Positions 52,062 through 62,645 of a stretch of 64,000 bases of DNA are shown piece after piece (the first letter of the stretch is position 1; every line of letters starts with the position of its first letter). A program made the position numbers and the translations under genes. Below the pieces are notes generated by a model. It was not told the DNA's origin, searched no databases, and saw only the letters and a list, made by a program, of their open reading frames with translations. Where the stretch lies: NCBI GenBank assembly GCA_018873245.2, contig JAEMBT020000009.1, positions 9,681,288-9,745,287 of the forward strand, written 5' to 3'. The stretch is from Archegozetes longisetosus. Its lineage: Eukaryota; Arthropoda; Arachnida; Sarcoptiformes; Trhypochthoniidae.

Positions 52062-54150
52062 TTAGTTTCAGTTTTAATAAACTTATCAAATTTGATGAAG
52101 ATATATATACAGTATACAGTTATCGAAGTCCTCTGAAATGATATAAAAAATATGAGATTATTGAGTTTTACTATTATTATATAAATATTCATTCAATAAT
52201 TTCATGATAAGAACTAATCAAGCTTAGATAAAAATTTATTGTGATAAAAACTCTCCCAAAGTCTTTTAATCGTCTTATTTATCAAAACTCAAAACTTAAA
52301 CTTATATATAATGTAAACTTCAACACGAGTGAGTATATATATCTTAAATAAAACTATCTTATACTCAATTGAAGAAATTGATAGCTTGTTAACGTTTAAT
52401 GTTTTATTTCTGAAACGCAATAAACAAAAACTTAGCAGTTTACAGTAAGTGTCTATACGGTTGTATTATTTTGATCGATAATTTGCATTATATTCATCTG
52501 TTTGGAATACATAATGACATACTTCAGTTGAGCAGTATACTTGTAGTGAAAGTTCAATTAAAACTAATTCTAACCAAGATTTCAAGAAAATAAAATTAAG
52601 ATTCCTTTATAGGCTTGCTGTGAATATTGTTTCAACTTAAATATTTAATGTAAACTTTTGAATACAAGAAATCGCTAATAGATGTAACCAAATTTAAAAT
52701 TTATCTTACAGTAAATTTCACGTATTTATAAGATTAAAATAAATTATTTTTCAGCTAATCATTACATTAAAAAAGACAGTCTTCAACTAATTGAAAATTA
52801 TAATACATCGAAATCTGACTAAATATCTTAAAAGGTAAATAAAATCTCTGTTGACTAACAGTCGAACATGGGATATTGCTAAGAGAATCTCTATATTTAG
52901 ATAGATTGTAAAAAATCTTAGGTTAATAACTAAAGTATTAATATTTATTCTATAATTCCATTTAAATAGTCATTCCATCATCATTCAATTAATTAACTAA
53001 TATTAAGGTTAATTCATATCAAAATTAACATGATTAATTAACATGTTTCATTCATTAGCGCATTGCAATAGTTCAGAAGTCTCGTAATTAAGTCCTGGCT
53101 CCGAGTCCAAAAGTCAACTATTTTTTATGTATACTTTTATGCATTTTTATATCTTAAAGGAGAAAGTCCATTTTTGGAGGTAATTGCAACATCACAAAAC
53201 CTATACCAAAATACTTGCCAGGTCAAGTACTACAACTTTGCTTATGGGAGTATAGTTGTTGAGGGCGGGGTTCACCCGCTGGATGGCTCTAAAGTTGTAA
53301 TCAAAAATTGAGGAAAACACCAATACGACGTGCCGAATCATATTAATTCAAGCATGCTGAACCGATGATGATATTAATTTTTCAATAGAACATGGAAATA
53401 GCAGTTTTCTTAAAATAGATAATAAACCATTTACTCACGAATACATGTTGCGATTGGGTGTGGCCTAGGCCATTAGGCCCTTCCGATGCTCACTAGCCAC
53501 AACTAGTCAGAGCCTGTGTCAGTACTTTCCAGAACCAAACAAACCTCATTCAATGAGGCAGCAGGTTCTAGAATCTCGGGAAGGTGCTGCCCATACCCAA
53601 GATACCACGGAACTGTCATGATATGGGCACAACATCCGACAGTTCTAAGGTCATTTTTGCACTGAAGAGGTGGCCCGTCGCAGCCTCATGTCCTACCAGA
53701 ATGATGTCATCATCATAAGATTCAGCATGGTCGAATTAGTGGAAATAGACTCCTCATATGTCTGTTTTCTATGAGCTATTCGCCTTATATTTGGAGCCCT
53801 CTAGCGGCTAAACCCGGCGATTTACAACGGTGCGGTCAGCAACAAAGTTGTAGTACTTGACCTTGCGAGTATTTTGGTATAGGTTTTGTAATGTTGCAAT
53901 TATCTCCACTGGCCCATAGAAAATGGACATCCTCCTTTAAATTTAATTTTAAAAATAGTTAAATTTTCTATGATATAAATTAAGATTTTTGATAATTTAC
54001 CAGTTAAATCTAAGAATTAAATAAAATAATAAACAATTATTTAACTATCTATTACAGTGAAAATGATAAATCTTCAAATAATAAACAATAATAATATATA
54101 AAAGTTTAACTAAATAATTTATGAATACTTATGAAATTTAAACCATAAAT
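52062..54150 (-). repeat. chemoreceptor 2 upstream block, copy D (interrupted)
   Basis: Reads toward the gene on the minus strand and aligns with 1-540 plus 1302-1593. The position where copy A carries its MITE is empty here. A separate element occupies 53158-53936. The distal part (53990-54150) keeps 'attgtttattatttgaag'. Confidence 0.65.
53158..53936. mobile_element. TIR element flanked by TTAA
   Basis: Inverted ends (about 100 bp) share 'aattgcaacat.acaaaacc', 'tataccaaaatact' and 'ggtcaagtactacaactttg'. TTAA lies exactly at both borders (53154-53157, 53937-53940). The GC-richer interior has no ORF. A further 18-bp piece of the same end (acctataccaaaatactt) occurs alone near 54272. Confidence 0.75.
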
Positions 54151-54824
54151 AAAAGAAGGGAAAATAAGACATAGGAAGTGGGCGAGACTTTTAGAGTAGA
54201 TAAAAATATACCTTACTATGGACAACATATAACTGTAAAATATTGTAATAACGTCTTAGTCTCCTAAATTAGACCTATACCAAAATACTTTTGTAATAAC
54301 CTATATCTTTAAAAACTAATTTTCATAACTCACCGTATATGTCAACATTTATTACTGATCTAAAGATTACCTTTCGTTTGTACAAAAGAAATCTTCACAT
54401 GCTTGTCTCAACTGCACAAGTTATGAAGACAGCTGATAGTAAGCATATTTCAACTCTTAAAACCTACCTAAGTATGTCCTAGTTAAACAATCTTCCAATC
54501 TTAGCTAAATGCGCTATTAACCTTAAAAGGTTTAGCCTATCATTGTAAAACATTTTCTAATTTAACCCGCCTATTGTTCCTATAAAATGTCGTGTTTTTC
54601 TTAAATTTTTCGCTCTTTCTTCCAGTGTTAAAATCCTGTGAAATCTTATATAATTTGTGGTTATGTTTAATAAAGTGCTTGTATTTTAAAAATTGATTTC
54701 GTACACGCTCCTATTAAAGATCCAGACTTTACAATATTATTACTCCAAGTGCTCTGGAAGGGGTCTAAATTAATTTTCGAAAACTGAAAATCTGCTATTT
54801 TCTATGTAACCCAAACACCTTTAA

Positions 54825-55692
54825 ATATAAACACAATCCCTGTACCCCCTATCAAATTGAATCAAATTTTTACAATCAAAATAGTAAAGATATAAAATGT
54901 TTTTTGGGAAAGTATCATAGTGACTTAGGAGCCGTAATATAATTAAAAATGGGATCAAAATTTAAGTAAGTCAGTCATACAAGGCTCAATATAAAACAAA
55001 TTAATATCAGTTTTAAACCTTTACCATTACAGCTAAGGACAATAGCTCAATTGTAAAGTCATGGAACATCATCCACGAGGTAGTGAGTTCGAGTCCTGCC
55101 AGGGAACTTCAACCCTTTCCCTAAAAAATACAACCAGCTTAACAACCATAACAACAATCACTACTGCCGTCACTGAAAATTAAAAACCCGCAAAATCAAA
55201 GTGCGCTACGTGTAAACGCGAAATGGAATAATTTGTGGTTGTAATGGCAGGACTCGACAGTCTAGACTCCTCTCTCAAGCTCTTCTGAATACTTAGGACA
55301 TTGGAATCTATGAAGCTTCTGACCCGAACAAGACTGGCACGATCTTTCATATAGAATCGCGCGTCTCACGCCAGCTTAGAAGTAGTGTAATGACGCCCAC
55401 TGCTAAGGGCATATAATGCCGCGGGAAGGAGCAACATCATAGAGATCAGTGTTTCACTTGCTTAGTGGTGATTTATAACAGTAACATTCGTCTGGGAGGA
55501 GGTCCTAGATTTTTTCACCTTTTAAAATAAGCTATAATTGATATTTTTACTTCAACTTTGACCCAATTTTTAATTATGTTACGATCCCTAAGCCACTATG
55601 ATACTTTCCCAAAAAAATTTTATATCTTTACTCTTTTGACTAAAAATTAGAATCAATTTGATAGGGGGTACGGGGGTTATGTTTATATTGTA
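54825..55692. mobile_element. foldback element with tRNA-like core
   Basis: Arms 54825-54971 and 55549-55692 are inverted copies (shared: 'tgggaaagtatcatagtg', 'gtaccccctatcaaattga', 'agtaaagatataaaa'). Between them lie a tRNA-like stretch at 55030-55115 and a GC-richer, non-coding stretch to about 55500. Confidence 0.7.
55030..55115 (+). repeat. tRNA-derived SINE-like head
   Basis: 'atagctcaattgtaaagtca' resembles box A and 'gagttcgagtcctgcc' box B, 46 nt apart as in tRNAs. The acceptor stem does not pair, so this is a tRNA-derived sequence rather than a working gene. Confidence 0.45.
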
Positions 55693-56214
55693 AGTGCAAC
55701 TGCCTCTTTGGATTGAGTACACTGCATTTTTCTTTTAATTTCGCACACTTAGTAAAGGAAAAGAATGAACACAAGAGAGCTTTGCATAGAATTGCATTAT
55801 TGAATTTCACAAAAATGTGCATTAGACCAGGTATTCTTGAGCTGGACACGAACACGAACTCCCCCTCAACTTCTCAAACGACCCTTTAAATACGTTTGAA
55901 ATTGAGGCCAAAGTCACGTGTATATATTGGATGTTATTTGCTGATCATTTGTTGCTGACCAGCTACATGATCAGCTATAGAAACTCAAAGATCACTTATT
56001 GATAAGTGACCAGTGAGTTGTTTACACACGTATTTCTGAATCCGAAAATAGCCCGGATTCAGAGAAACGTTTGTTTATGGTTCTAAATTTAGACAGGATC
56101 TTGAGTCCTATCAATAACTGATAACTTGTGAGTGCGAAATATTTTACGTACTCACAGTATTACATGAACTTAGCAATAGTCATTCTTTTCAAGATGTAAT
56201 TCTAAATCTAATAA
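55693..56214. other. intergenic, no gene seen
   Basis: Contains 'gatcatttgttgctgaccag' and related short direct repeats near 55940-56010, nothing else recognised. Confidence 0.35.
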
Positions 56215-56586
56215 ATGATGGATGAAGGAATTATATATTATGATTTTGATACTATTCGAACTAATAGTATTATAGCAAGCGATACTTCTGTTAAACTTGA
56301 AGGTGATTTAGAATTAACAGGTAATTTAATAGTTAAAAGTATAGTGGCCGAGAACTCAAAACGTATAATATTTGACAGAGAAATAGAAGTGAAACCTAAT
56401 TCAGATATTGAAATTGATTTTAAATCTATAGAAACTGAATATTTTTACAATATGTTAATCTTGTTCAATAAAGGAGAATACTTTTATAAAAATCAATTTA
56501 TTAATAATAAGAGAAGCAAACCTAAAATAATAAATGCAGTATATGAAAAGTATTTTATAGAACTTAAAATTTCTGAAGAGCGATAA
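56215..56586 (+). CDS. orphan ORF, 123 aa, unknown function
   Basis: Open frame from ATG-ATG to TAA with strongly AT-biased codons (N, I, K, E rich). The middle reads 'DTSVKLEGDLELTGNLIVKS', an alternating pattern that suggests short beta strands or a beta-solenoid. No signal peptide, membrane segment or known motif is seen. No obvious splice partners lie nearby. It could be a real small gene, a fragment of a mobile element, or chance; the length is notable for such AT-rich DNA. Not recognised. Confidence 0.35.
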   Translation: MMDEGIIYYDFDTIRTNSIIASDTSVKLEGDLELTGNLIVKSIVAENSKRIIFDREIEVKPNSDIEIDFKSIETEYFYNMLILFNKGEYFYKNQFINNKRSKPKIINAVYEKYFIELKISEER

Positions 56587-57652
56587 ACTAATGATAAGAT
56601 TCAAGGGAAATACTGAATTAGTAGGATTAATATCTTCAATGAATATAAAAATTACATTAGCTAACTGAAATTATATGTTATAAATATAAAACTAATACAA
56701 TGAGTTATTTATATATTTTATTACTTATTATGTTTTACTCAAAATGAGTCATCAAGCGTAAGAGAATATTGCAATATAATTTCGTAGCACAACACAATTT
56801 TGGATTTCTTTAGCTTACTTTATTGAGGAATACGAGGTAAAAGACCGTTAATACATGTTTGCTTATCACTTTTATAGGGAAGCTTCTCCCAAAGTTGGGG
56901 CAGAGACTTGTAGGAGTTTGTGCTAATAATAGGGGGAATAGGGGGTATTGTTGGGTAATTGCTTTAGTTGGGTTTACTATAGTGCTAAGGGTTAGCATTG
57001 TATTCCCTGTGACAGACCCCGCTTCATAATTTATGTATGACTGTGGGAAAGTATAAGTTTAGGCTATGGGAGAAATGTAAAGAAAAAAGTCTTTGCAATT
57101 GCCCCTCCTTTAGAGTGTTCGTCTCTGAACACGTCTAATATACGCTCCTTTAAAAGTGATTTACAATGAATATAACTTGATGATCAATACAAAAAATATG
57201 AGTTATATAAGTTGATTAGGTATATATAAAAATGATTAAATAAATTCTTTTTAAATAAAAGTTATAATTAAAATTAATAAGTATTTGGGGAAATATAATT
57301 TCTTGTTTGGGTTAACTTTTGAGTAAGAGCGTAGTTTTTGTGACAAATAGTCGTACTTTATGTGAGGTGCTTGTCTGGAGAATGCGCATTTTATGACTGT
57401 TTTTGAAACGAAAGGCACCAAAACAAAACACGTGTTCCTCAAACATTTATGTGAAGTGATTTTTTTGTGCATAATTTTGTGTGTATATATAAAAATTACT
57501 TGAGCTCTACATTGTATTGAATTGTGGAACTTAGTTATCTAATTTCTTGGGTTGATTATTATAGACTTTATTTTGGGTAAGTAGAAGATTTTTGTATTAA
57601 ATAATGTGTTATTTGATAAGAAAATTTCTCTTAAAGGTTATATTCATTAAAA
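56587..57652. other. intergenic upstream of chromodomain gene
   Basis: No gene recognised; minus-strand ORFs at 56810-56998 and 57251-57472 have no supporting features. A TATA-like 'tatatataaaaa' near 57484 could serve the downstream gene. Confidence 0.4.
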
Positions 57653-59129
57653 ATGTCGGATAATGGTATGTATTGTATGATTGTGGTTTTTCTTAACCTG
57701 TTAAATTAAAAATTCTTTTTTTTTAGTTCATAAACGTTTATGTAATGAGGAGAGACGCGAGTCTGTTGCTGTAAATGCAAAACCTGCTTCTTGTCCATCA
57801 GAATACGATACTAGCTCGAAGTCTTCTGTAATATCTTCGATGACAGTTGATTGTATGTCAGATTTTGCTTGCGTTTGTTCGTCAACGTCTGTTGGGAAGG
57901 TTATCGATATTGGGTCTCCTGCTTCATCATCTTCTGAAGAGGAGTTTGATTTAAGCTTTGATTCAACTGACAACCATCCGCCTTACACTCCATCTGATTT
58001 GGTGCTTTAGGAACCGTTGCCTGAGCTTCCTCCACGGCCCAGTCAAATTTTTGATCACCCTGGACGAGATAAGGCTACCAAAGAATATGAGATTGAAAGC
58101 GTCGTCGCCCGAGCTAAAATATGGAATGGGAAGGTGTGGGAGGATCGTTTTCTCGTGAGATGGGTTGGATGGGAGGATAGGTTCATTACTTTCGAACTTG
58201 AAAACACACTTCGAGGCTCGCAAGCTCTATTCAACTTCTTTCCTGGTGAGCGTTTTTCGCTTGGTGGTAGTCGTAAGGCTAGGACTTTACCTGATTTTGA
58301 ATCAGCGCCCATCAACTCTGGAAGTGGCCCATTTAATGGTATACTGCAGAGTGAATTGACTAAATATATCGAAGATGAAAAATATTCGAAGTTGCTTGGA
58401 CTTCATAGGTATGCATTAGATTTTTTGGGATGATTTAATAGTAAACTACATATATATTTTTTTATTCAAGTGATACCAAGGAGGATGTTCAAGATATTGA
58501 GTTGCAGTTTTGGTCTGAATTTTACTCTAAGTGGTTATCTCTGGATATGGGCGATTTTTATCTATGTCCAAAAATAATCGGCCGATCACAGGATGGGAAA
58601 AGCGAGTTGAGCGAGTTTGTGAGGCGTCATCCACAGCATCGTTCCAAATTCATCTCAAACAACACTGATGTTCTTAAGTCTATTAGATCGTTATCCAAAC
58701 AGCACCGCTATGTGATATTTTTGCTTGCCGGACCCTTGGGTATTAAACATTCTTTTTCGGGTCTTGCGTTTCATACCAACGTTTTAATTGTTTCAAACGA
58801 TGGAGTTAGACGAACTTGTGAGTATTTGTTGCTTTGATAAAATTCTCTTTTTAAATTTTAATATCTATTTAGATTACTATTACAACTCCTTAGTTAGGGC
58901 TAGAGCTACTGAAACACCAGTTGCTTCGGTACGATTGGCTAGAACTAAGTTACCGGTTGATGGCGAGCGACCAGTAATACACATGACTTTTGGAGGCCGA
59001 AGTAGTACTCAGGACTGTTTGGAGCGGTCTTTAGCTTTCATTGCGAACGCCATTGAGAATGGAAGCTGGACGGAGGGACTTGAATGGTTTCGATATGATT
59101 GTGTTACCATAAAGTACATCGATAACTAG
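57653..59129 (+). CDS. chromodomain protein gene with one in-frame UAG
   Basis: Four exons, 57653-57665, 57727-58408, 58471-58817 and 58873-59129, total 433 codons in one frame with good splice sites. One TAG at 58008-58010 (about codon 99) interrupts it. Before the stop is a Ser/acidic-rich leader (SSSSEEEFDLSFDS); after it is 'EPLPELPPRPSQIFDHPG', so both sides read as coding. Residues about 124-175 are a chromodomain: EYEIESVVARAKIWNGKVWE, then RFLVRWVGWEDRFITFELE, with the aromatic cage positions filled by Y, W and W/F. Chromodomains bind methylated histone tails. The roughly 250 residues that follow are unrecognised. No ATG lies between the stop and the chromodomain. It is a fresh pseudogene, a readthrough gene, or spliced around the stop. 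Possibly of transposon origin. Confidence 0.6.
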
Positions 59130-59833
59130 TTTTTTTATAAAATTTTTTTTATACTTTTTTGCTACTTAATTTTTCGTACAAATATAAATTGTGATATTTT
59201 TGATTAAATTATAGTTAGAAAAATAAAGTGGAGATATCAAATTTATCAAAAGAATTATATTTTCATTAATATAAGCATAAGATAAAGGTATAATGTTTTC
59301 GTTAATAGATATGAATATGTGTTTATATTGTAGGCGTCTTTTTATGCCCTTATTAGTGTGATTAGGATTATAGTCGTTTTTCTTATAAACACTCGATCAT
59401 AACTATGCTCTCAGATTTGACGCCTACTTTTCCCTTGCATTCCCCTCTCAATGCCTCGAAACAGCACACAAATTACGTCTATTTTAATAGTTAAAATGTG
59501 GACCCCAAAAGAAAAATAACTAAGATATGCACACACAGAGAAATATAAATGAACTTTTGATGATTCAGTCGTTTGAACAGCTCTGTCCTTAGCTCTTAAT
59601 TGCGAGTTAATTGCGATTTCTAAGAAATACCATTAGATGGTGGTCGATTGGAATGATATTAGTATCGTTTGAAACCTCTTCCGGGGTACTTCCAATCGCC
59701 ACCGATTTGATCCAAATCGGCCATTATCTTCAATTGACTGGTGGTGGGCGGCTTAATCACAATTAAATTATAAAATTTCATAAATGTAAAAAAAATTTAA
59801 TTCCAAAAATTAGTTACAATTAGTGGTTAGTAA

Positions 59834-61990
59834 TTAATCAGTGAAGTCAAAATCATCATCAGAAACAGAATTAGTGTCATCATATAAGGTTTGAGAAGTT
59901 ATCATATTCAGAAGTTCGGGTGGTGGATCAAAGTCAGTAGCTGTAATCTGAAGAGCTTTGGTGATTGATTTAATTGATAAGAGTTGATTAAGTGTTCGGA
60001 CCTGAAGACTATTACGAAGTTTTGTACGATTGTTGGTGACCTGACTGAATATTCTTTCGACAGCTGCGGTTGAATGTGGTAATGTTAAAAGATTCTTCAT
60101 AAATGAAGACAAATGACCAAATCGCAGAGTTCCATCAGCTTCAGTCAATTCTGATAAATGACACCAAAATTGGTCAATCGGAAGTGTATTTAAATGGCGG
60201 AGGTCGTGTGAAAAGGCAAGAAGATTCCATTCTTGTTCAATGGCATCTTCAGATATTCCTCCACTGCTAAGCTGTGGAAGAAGATGTTTGAAGCGACGAA
60301 AGAGATGGATTAGGCTTGATGACCGTGGCGGAGCAGTTGAAATTGTCAACGCGATCTTCGGGTTTAGATTCTTCAACTCGTTTAGGAAAAGATCGCCAAC
60401 TGAACAGCGAGTCTGGATCTGCTTCGCGGCCTCGATGTAAAATTCGCGTATGAATTGGCGGAATGTTAAGCGAGCTTCATTATCTCGTAAGTTATCCAGA
60501 AGTTGAAGGGAACTGTGTGGAACGAAGATATCGCTAAGTGGCTTATATGCAGAACGATTTGCTGGATCAATAAGATAAATTTTATCTGAATGTGCTGTAA
60601 TGTATTCTTCGGTTAAGAAATAACTGGCAAACATCAAAAACATGGAATCAATTCTAGATTGCAGCTCAGGAAGAAGTATGGCATCGGACTGGAAAAAGAC
60701 GTTAAGTCGCTCAAAGTGTGGAAGTATAGTCGATAAGAAAGATAGGTAAAGTTTGATGTCAGCGTATCCGAAGTAATTCTTAAGCCGGTCAACTGTCTTC
60801 TCACGCTCTTCTTCATCTCTATCGATGGTTCTAAATGGAATGGATTGAAAATAAGTTTGGAGAGCTGGGAACTGGTGGAGAACTCTCTCGACGGCCGTTA
60901 AGTAAGACAACCAACGGGTCTTTGCAACTCTAAGGATTCGATGCTTTGGAAGTCCGTGCTCAAATTGTCGATCAGCAAATTCGATGCGACGCTTCGAAGA
61001 ATGGCTAAAATAAGTATTCAGGTCCCTTAAAAAGTCTTCAGGTGTGGATGGCAGCTTTTTGCAAGCATAAGAAGCACATAAATGGGCCGTATGGCAGATA
61101 CATTTCATAAAAAAGATGCCTGGGATTCTTGAAGCGAATCGAGATTGAACCGAAGAATGCTGGCCACTCATCACATTTGCACCATCCGACGCCAGGCCAG
61201 TTATGTTTTCAAGCGGAATGTTGTCAGCTTCTAGTTTGTTGAAGATAGTTTCCGCGATTGAATTGGCATCTTCGCTGGTCAACTCAATTAAGGCATAGAA
61301 GATAGTGGCCAATCTACCTTTAAATATGGTGCGCACCACTAGACATACCGACTTGACGGACGCTATATCGGTACTCTCGTCCACAAGAAGAGAAAACTTA
61401 TTTAGACGCAGGTGTTCGCGAAGTATGGCCTGAAAATGTGGTGCGATAGCATTACAAATAATGGCGCGCGCTTTGGTTGCTTTCATCTTCAGGCCTGATG
61501 CCACAATCGAGTCGCTAAAAATCTTGGCCAAAAGTGGACCAAGTTTACCAATGGTAAGAAAAGAAGTGTTAGTCTCGACACAAAACATTGTCAACCTCAA
61601 TTCTGCGACTCGAGCTTTAAGCCAGTGGTCATCACCGCCGTCGTGACCATGCGATACTTCAGCAGACTTTGCGGCTAATTGCTGATGATAATCACTCTTA
61701 TAGTGATCCATAAGGCCTTTTTTGGCAGCAGCATAACAACGATTGCATATTTTGCATCTCACTTTTGTCTCGTCCTTCGGAACTCGCTCAACAAAAGTCA
61801 TCAAAATAGGATCAGACATCCACCGAACTGAAAATTTTGATGGTGGTCGGACCTTTCTAACTTTGGCTGGTGTCGGTCCTTCATCAGAAAAACTATTATC
61901 ACTACAATTGTTATTGTTACTGTTGCTGTTCTGTGACATTTTTATTAATAAATAATTGAAAAAATAAATGTTTGATTCGTATTCAAACAT
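59834..61990 (-). CDS. hAT family transposase with BED zinc finger
   Basis: Open 718-codon frame with no stop or frameshift. Translation more likely starts at the inner methionine (61939, residue 18, MSQNSNSNNNN), giving 701 aa. A BED-type finger has Cys79, Cys82, His96 and His102. The RNase-H-like catalytic core shows 'FSLLVDESTDIAS' and 'GLASDGANVMSGQ' (first and second acidic residues), then the Cys/His insertion 'KCICHTAHLCASYACKKLP' and 'VAKTRWLSYL'. The hAT dimerisation region is 'LPHSTAAVERIFSQVTNNRT'. Family members of this ZBED/ZMYM-like type are cut-and-paste transposases. The intact frame, together with the matching target duplication, suggests recent activity. Confidence 0.92.
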   Translation of the reverse strand: MFEYESNIYFFNYLLIKMSQNSNSNNNNCSDNSFSDEGPTPAKVRKVRPPSKFSVRWMSDPILMTFVERVPKDETKVRCKICNRCYAAAKKGLMDHYKSDYHQQLAAKSAEVSHGHDGGDDHWLKARVAELRLTMFCVETNTSFLTIGKLGPLLAKIFSDSIVASGLKMKATKARAIICNAIAPHFQAILREHLRLNKFSLLVDESTDIASVKSVCLVVRTIFKGRLATIFYALIELTSEDANSIAETIFNKLEADNIPLENITGLASDGANVMSGQHSSVQSRFASRIPGIFFMKCICHTAHLCASYACKKLPSTPEDFLRDLNTYFSHSSKRRIEFADRQFEHGLPKHRILRVAKTRWLSYLTAVERVLHQFPALQTYFQSIPFRTIDRDEEEREKTVDRLKNYFGYADIKLYLSFLSTILPHFERLNVFFQSDAILLPELQSRIDSMFLMFASYFLTEEYITAHSDKIYLIDPANRSAYKPLSDIFVPHSSLQLLDNLRDNEARLTFRQFIREFYIEAAKQIQTRCSVGDLFLNELKNLNPKIALTISTAPPRSSSLIHLFRRFKHLLPQLSSGGISEDAIEQEWNLLAFSHDLRHLNTLPIDQFWCHLSELTEADGTLRFGHLSSFMKNLLTLPHSTAAVERIFSQVTNNRTKLRNSLQVRTLNQLLSIKSITKALQITATDFDPPPELLNMITSQTLYDDTNSVSDDDFDFTD

Positions 61991-62041
61991 TATTTTTAAA
62001 AAAAATTTAATTGGATTTAAATCAAATTAAAAAAGTTTTTC

Positions 62042-62112
62042 ATTAAGTGGGATTCGAACTCGAAACCTTGGGTGCTATGTTCAAGATGCTTAAGTTGCTA
62101 CGCCATAGAGCT
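62042..62112 (-). repeat. tRNA-like sequence inside the hAT element
   Basis: The minus strand reads 'ctatggcgtagcaacttaag' (box-A-like), and 'gtttcgagttcgaatcccac' (box-B-like) ends it. The arms do not pair well, so it is tRNA-derived rather than a gene. Confidence 0.4.
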
Positions 62113-62286
62113 TAGTACAAATAGTGTGCATTATTTCCTATCAAATGATTTCTTGTAAAGTTTTATTTTCGTGTGCGAGGGAAAAAACGAGGATTTTTCG
62201 AGGGAAAGCAAGAAATCCCTCTGTTTTCCTTGCATTGCGAGGAAAAGCGAGGATTTTCCTCGCTTTCTGAGAGCCTTGGATCATAA

Positions 62287-62643
62287 GTTGACTTAACCTA
62301 ATCTAGTCTTTGTGTAATCATATCGTCTTTAAGTTTCTGTTGTTCAAATTTTCAGGCGGCCACTCTATCCGTTAATTTGGATAGATTTGGTCTGTTATTT
62401 TACTTCTCGAGGGGGAATTAAAAGTTCATGATTGTTTATCCTCAGAACATTCGATGAATCTTTCGATTTTATGTAATTAAAAGTTTCCTATGATTTATTC
62501 TAAACAGATTTTATGAATTAAATTTTGGGGCGATTCCTTAATTGTGGTCAGATTGGGGTTTTTCCCATTTTATAAGTTAGCGATAACTTAAAAGTTTATT
62601 ATCGTAAAAATACAAGAAACACTCGATGAATTTCAACATATTA
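62287..62643. other. intergenic, no gene seen
   Basis: AT-rich sequence between the hAT and Tc1-like elements, no features recognised. Confidence 0.4.
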
Positions 62644-62645
62644 TA

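Larger units (their letters stand above)
59403..62278 (-). mobile_element. complete hAT transposon, 2,876 bp
   Basis: A perfect 8-bp target duplication, gatcataa, flanks it at 59395-59402 and 62279-62286. Inverted ends share GCTCTCAG (ctatgctctcaga / caaggctctcaga). Subterminal regions carry 'ccttgcattc/gc...cctc' motifs, and the right end has many 'gaggaaa' repeats. It encloses one open transposase gene and a tRNA-like stretch at 62042-62112. Confidence 0.88.

Noticed and set aside
55030..55115. Functional tRNA gene
   Set aside because: A and B boxes are present but acceptor and T stems do not pair.
56810..57472. Minus-strand ORFs of 62 and 73 aa
   Set aside because: No homology, no splice partners, composition of non-coding AT-rich sequence.
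57653..62278. Chromodomain gene and hAT transposase as one two-gene transposon
   Set aside because: The target duplication and terminal repeats place the element borders at 59403 and 62278, leaving the chromodomain gene outside.
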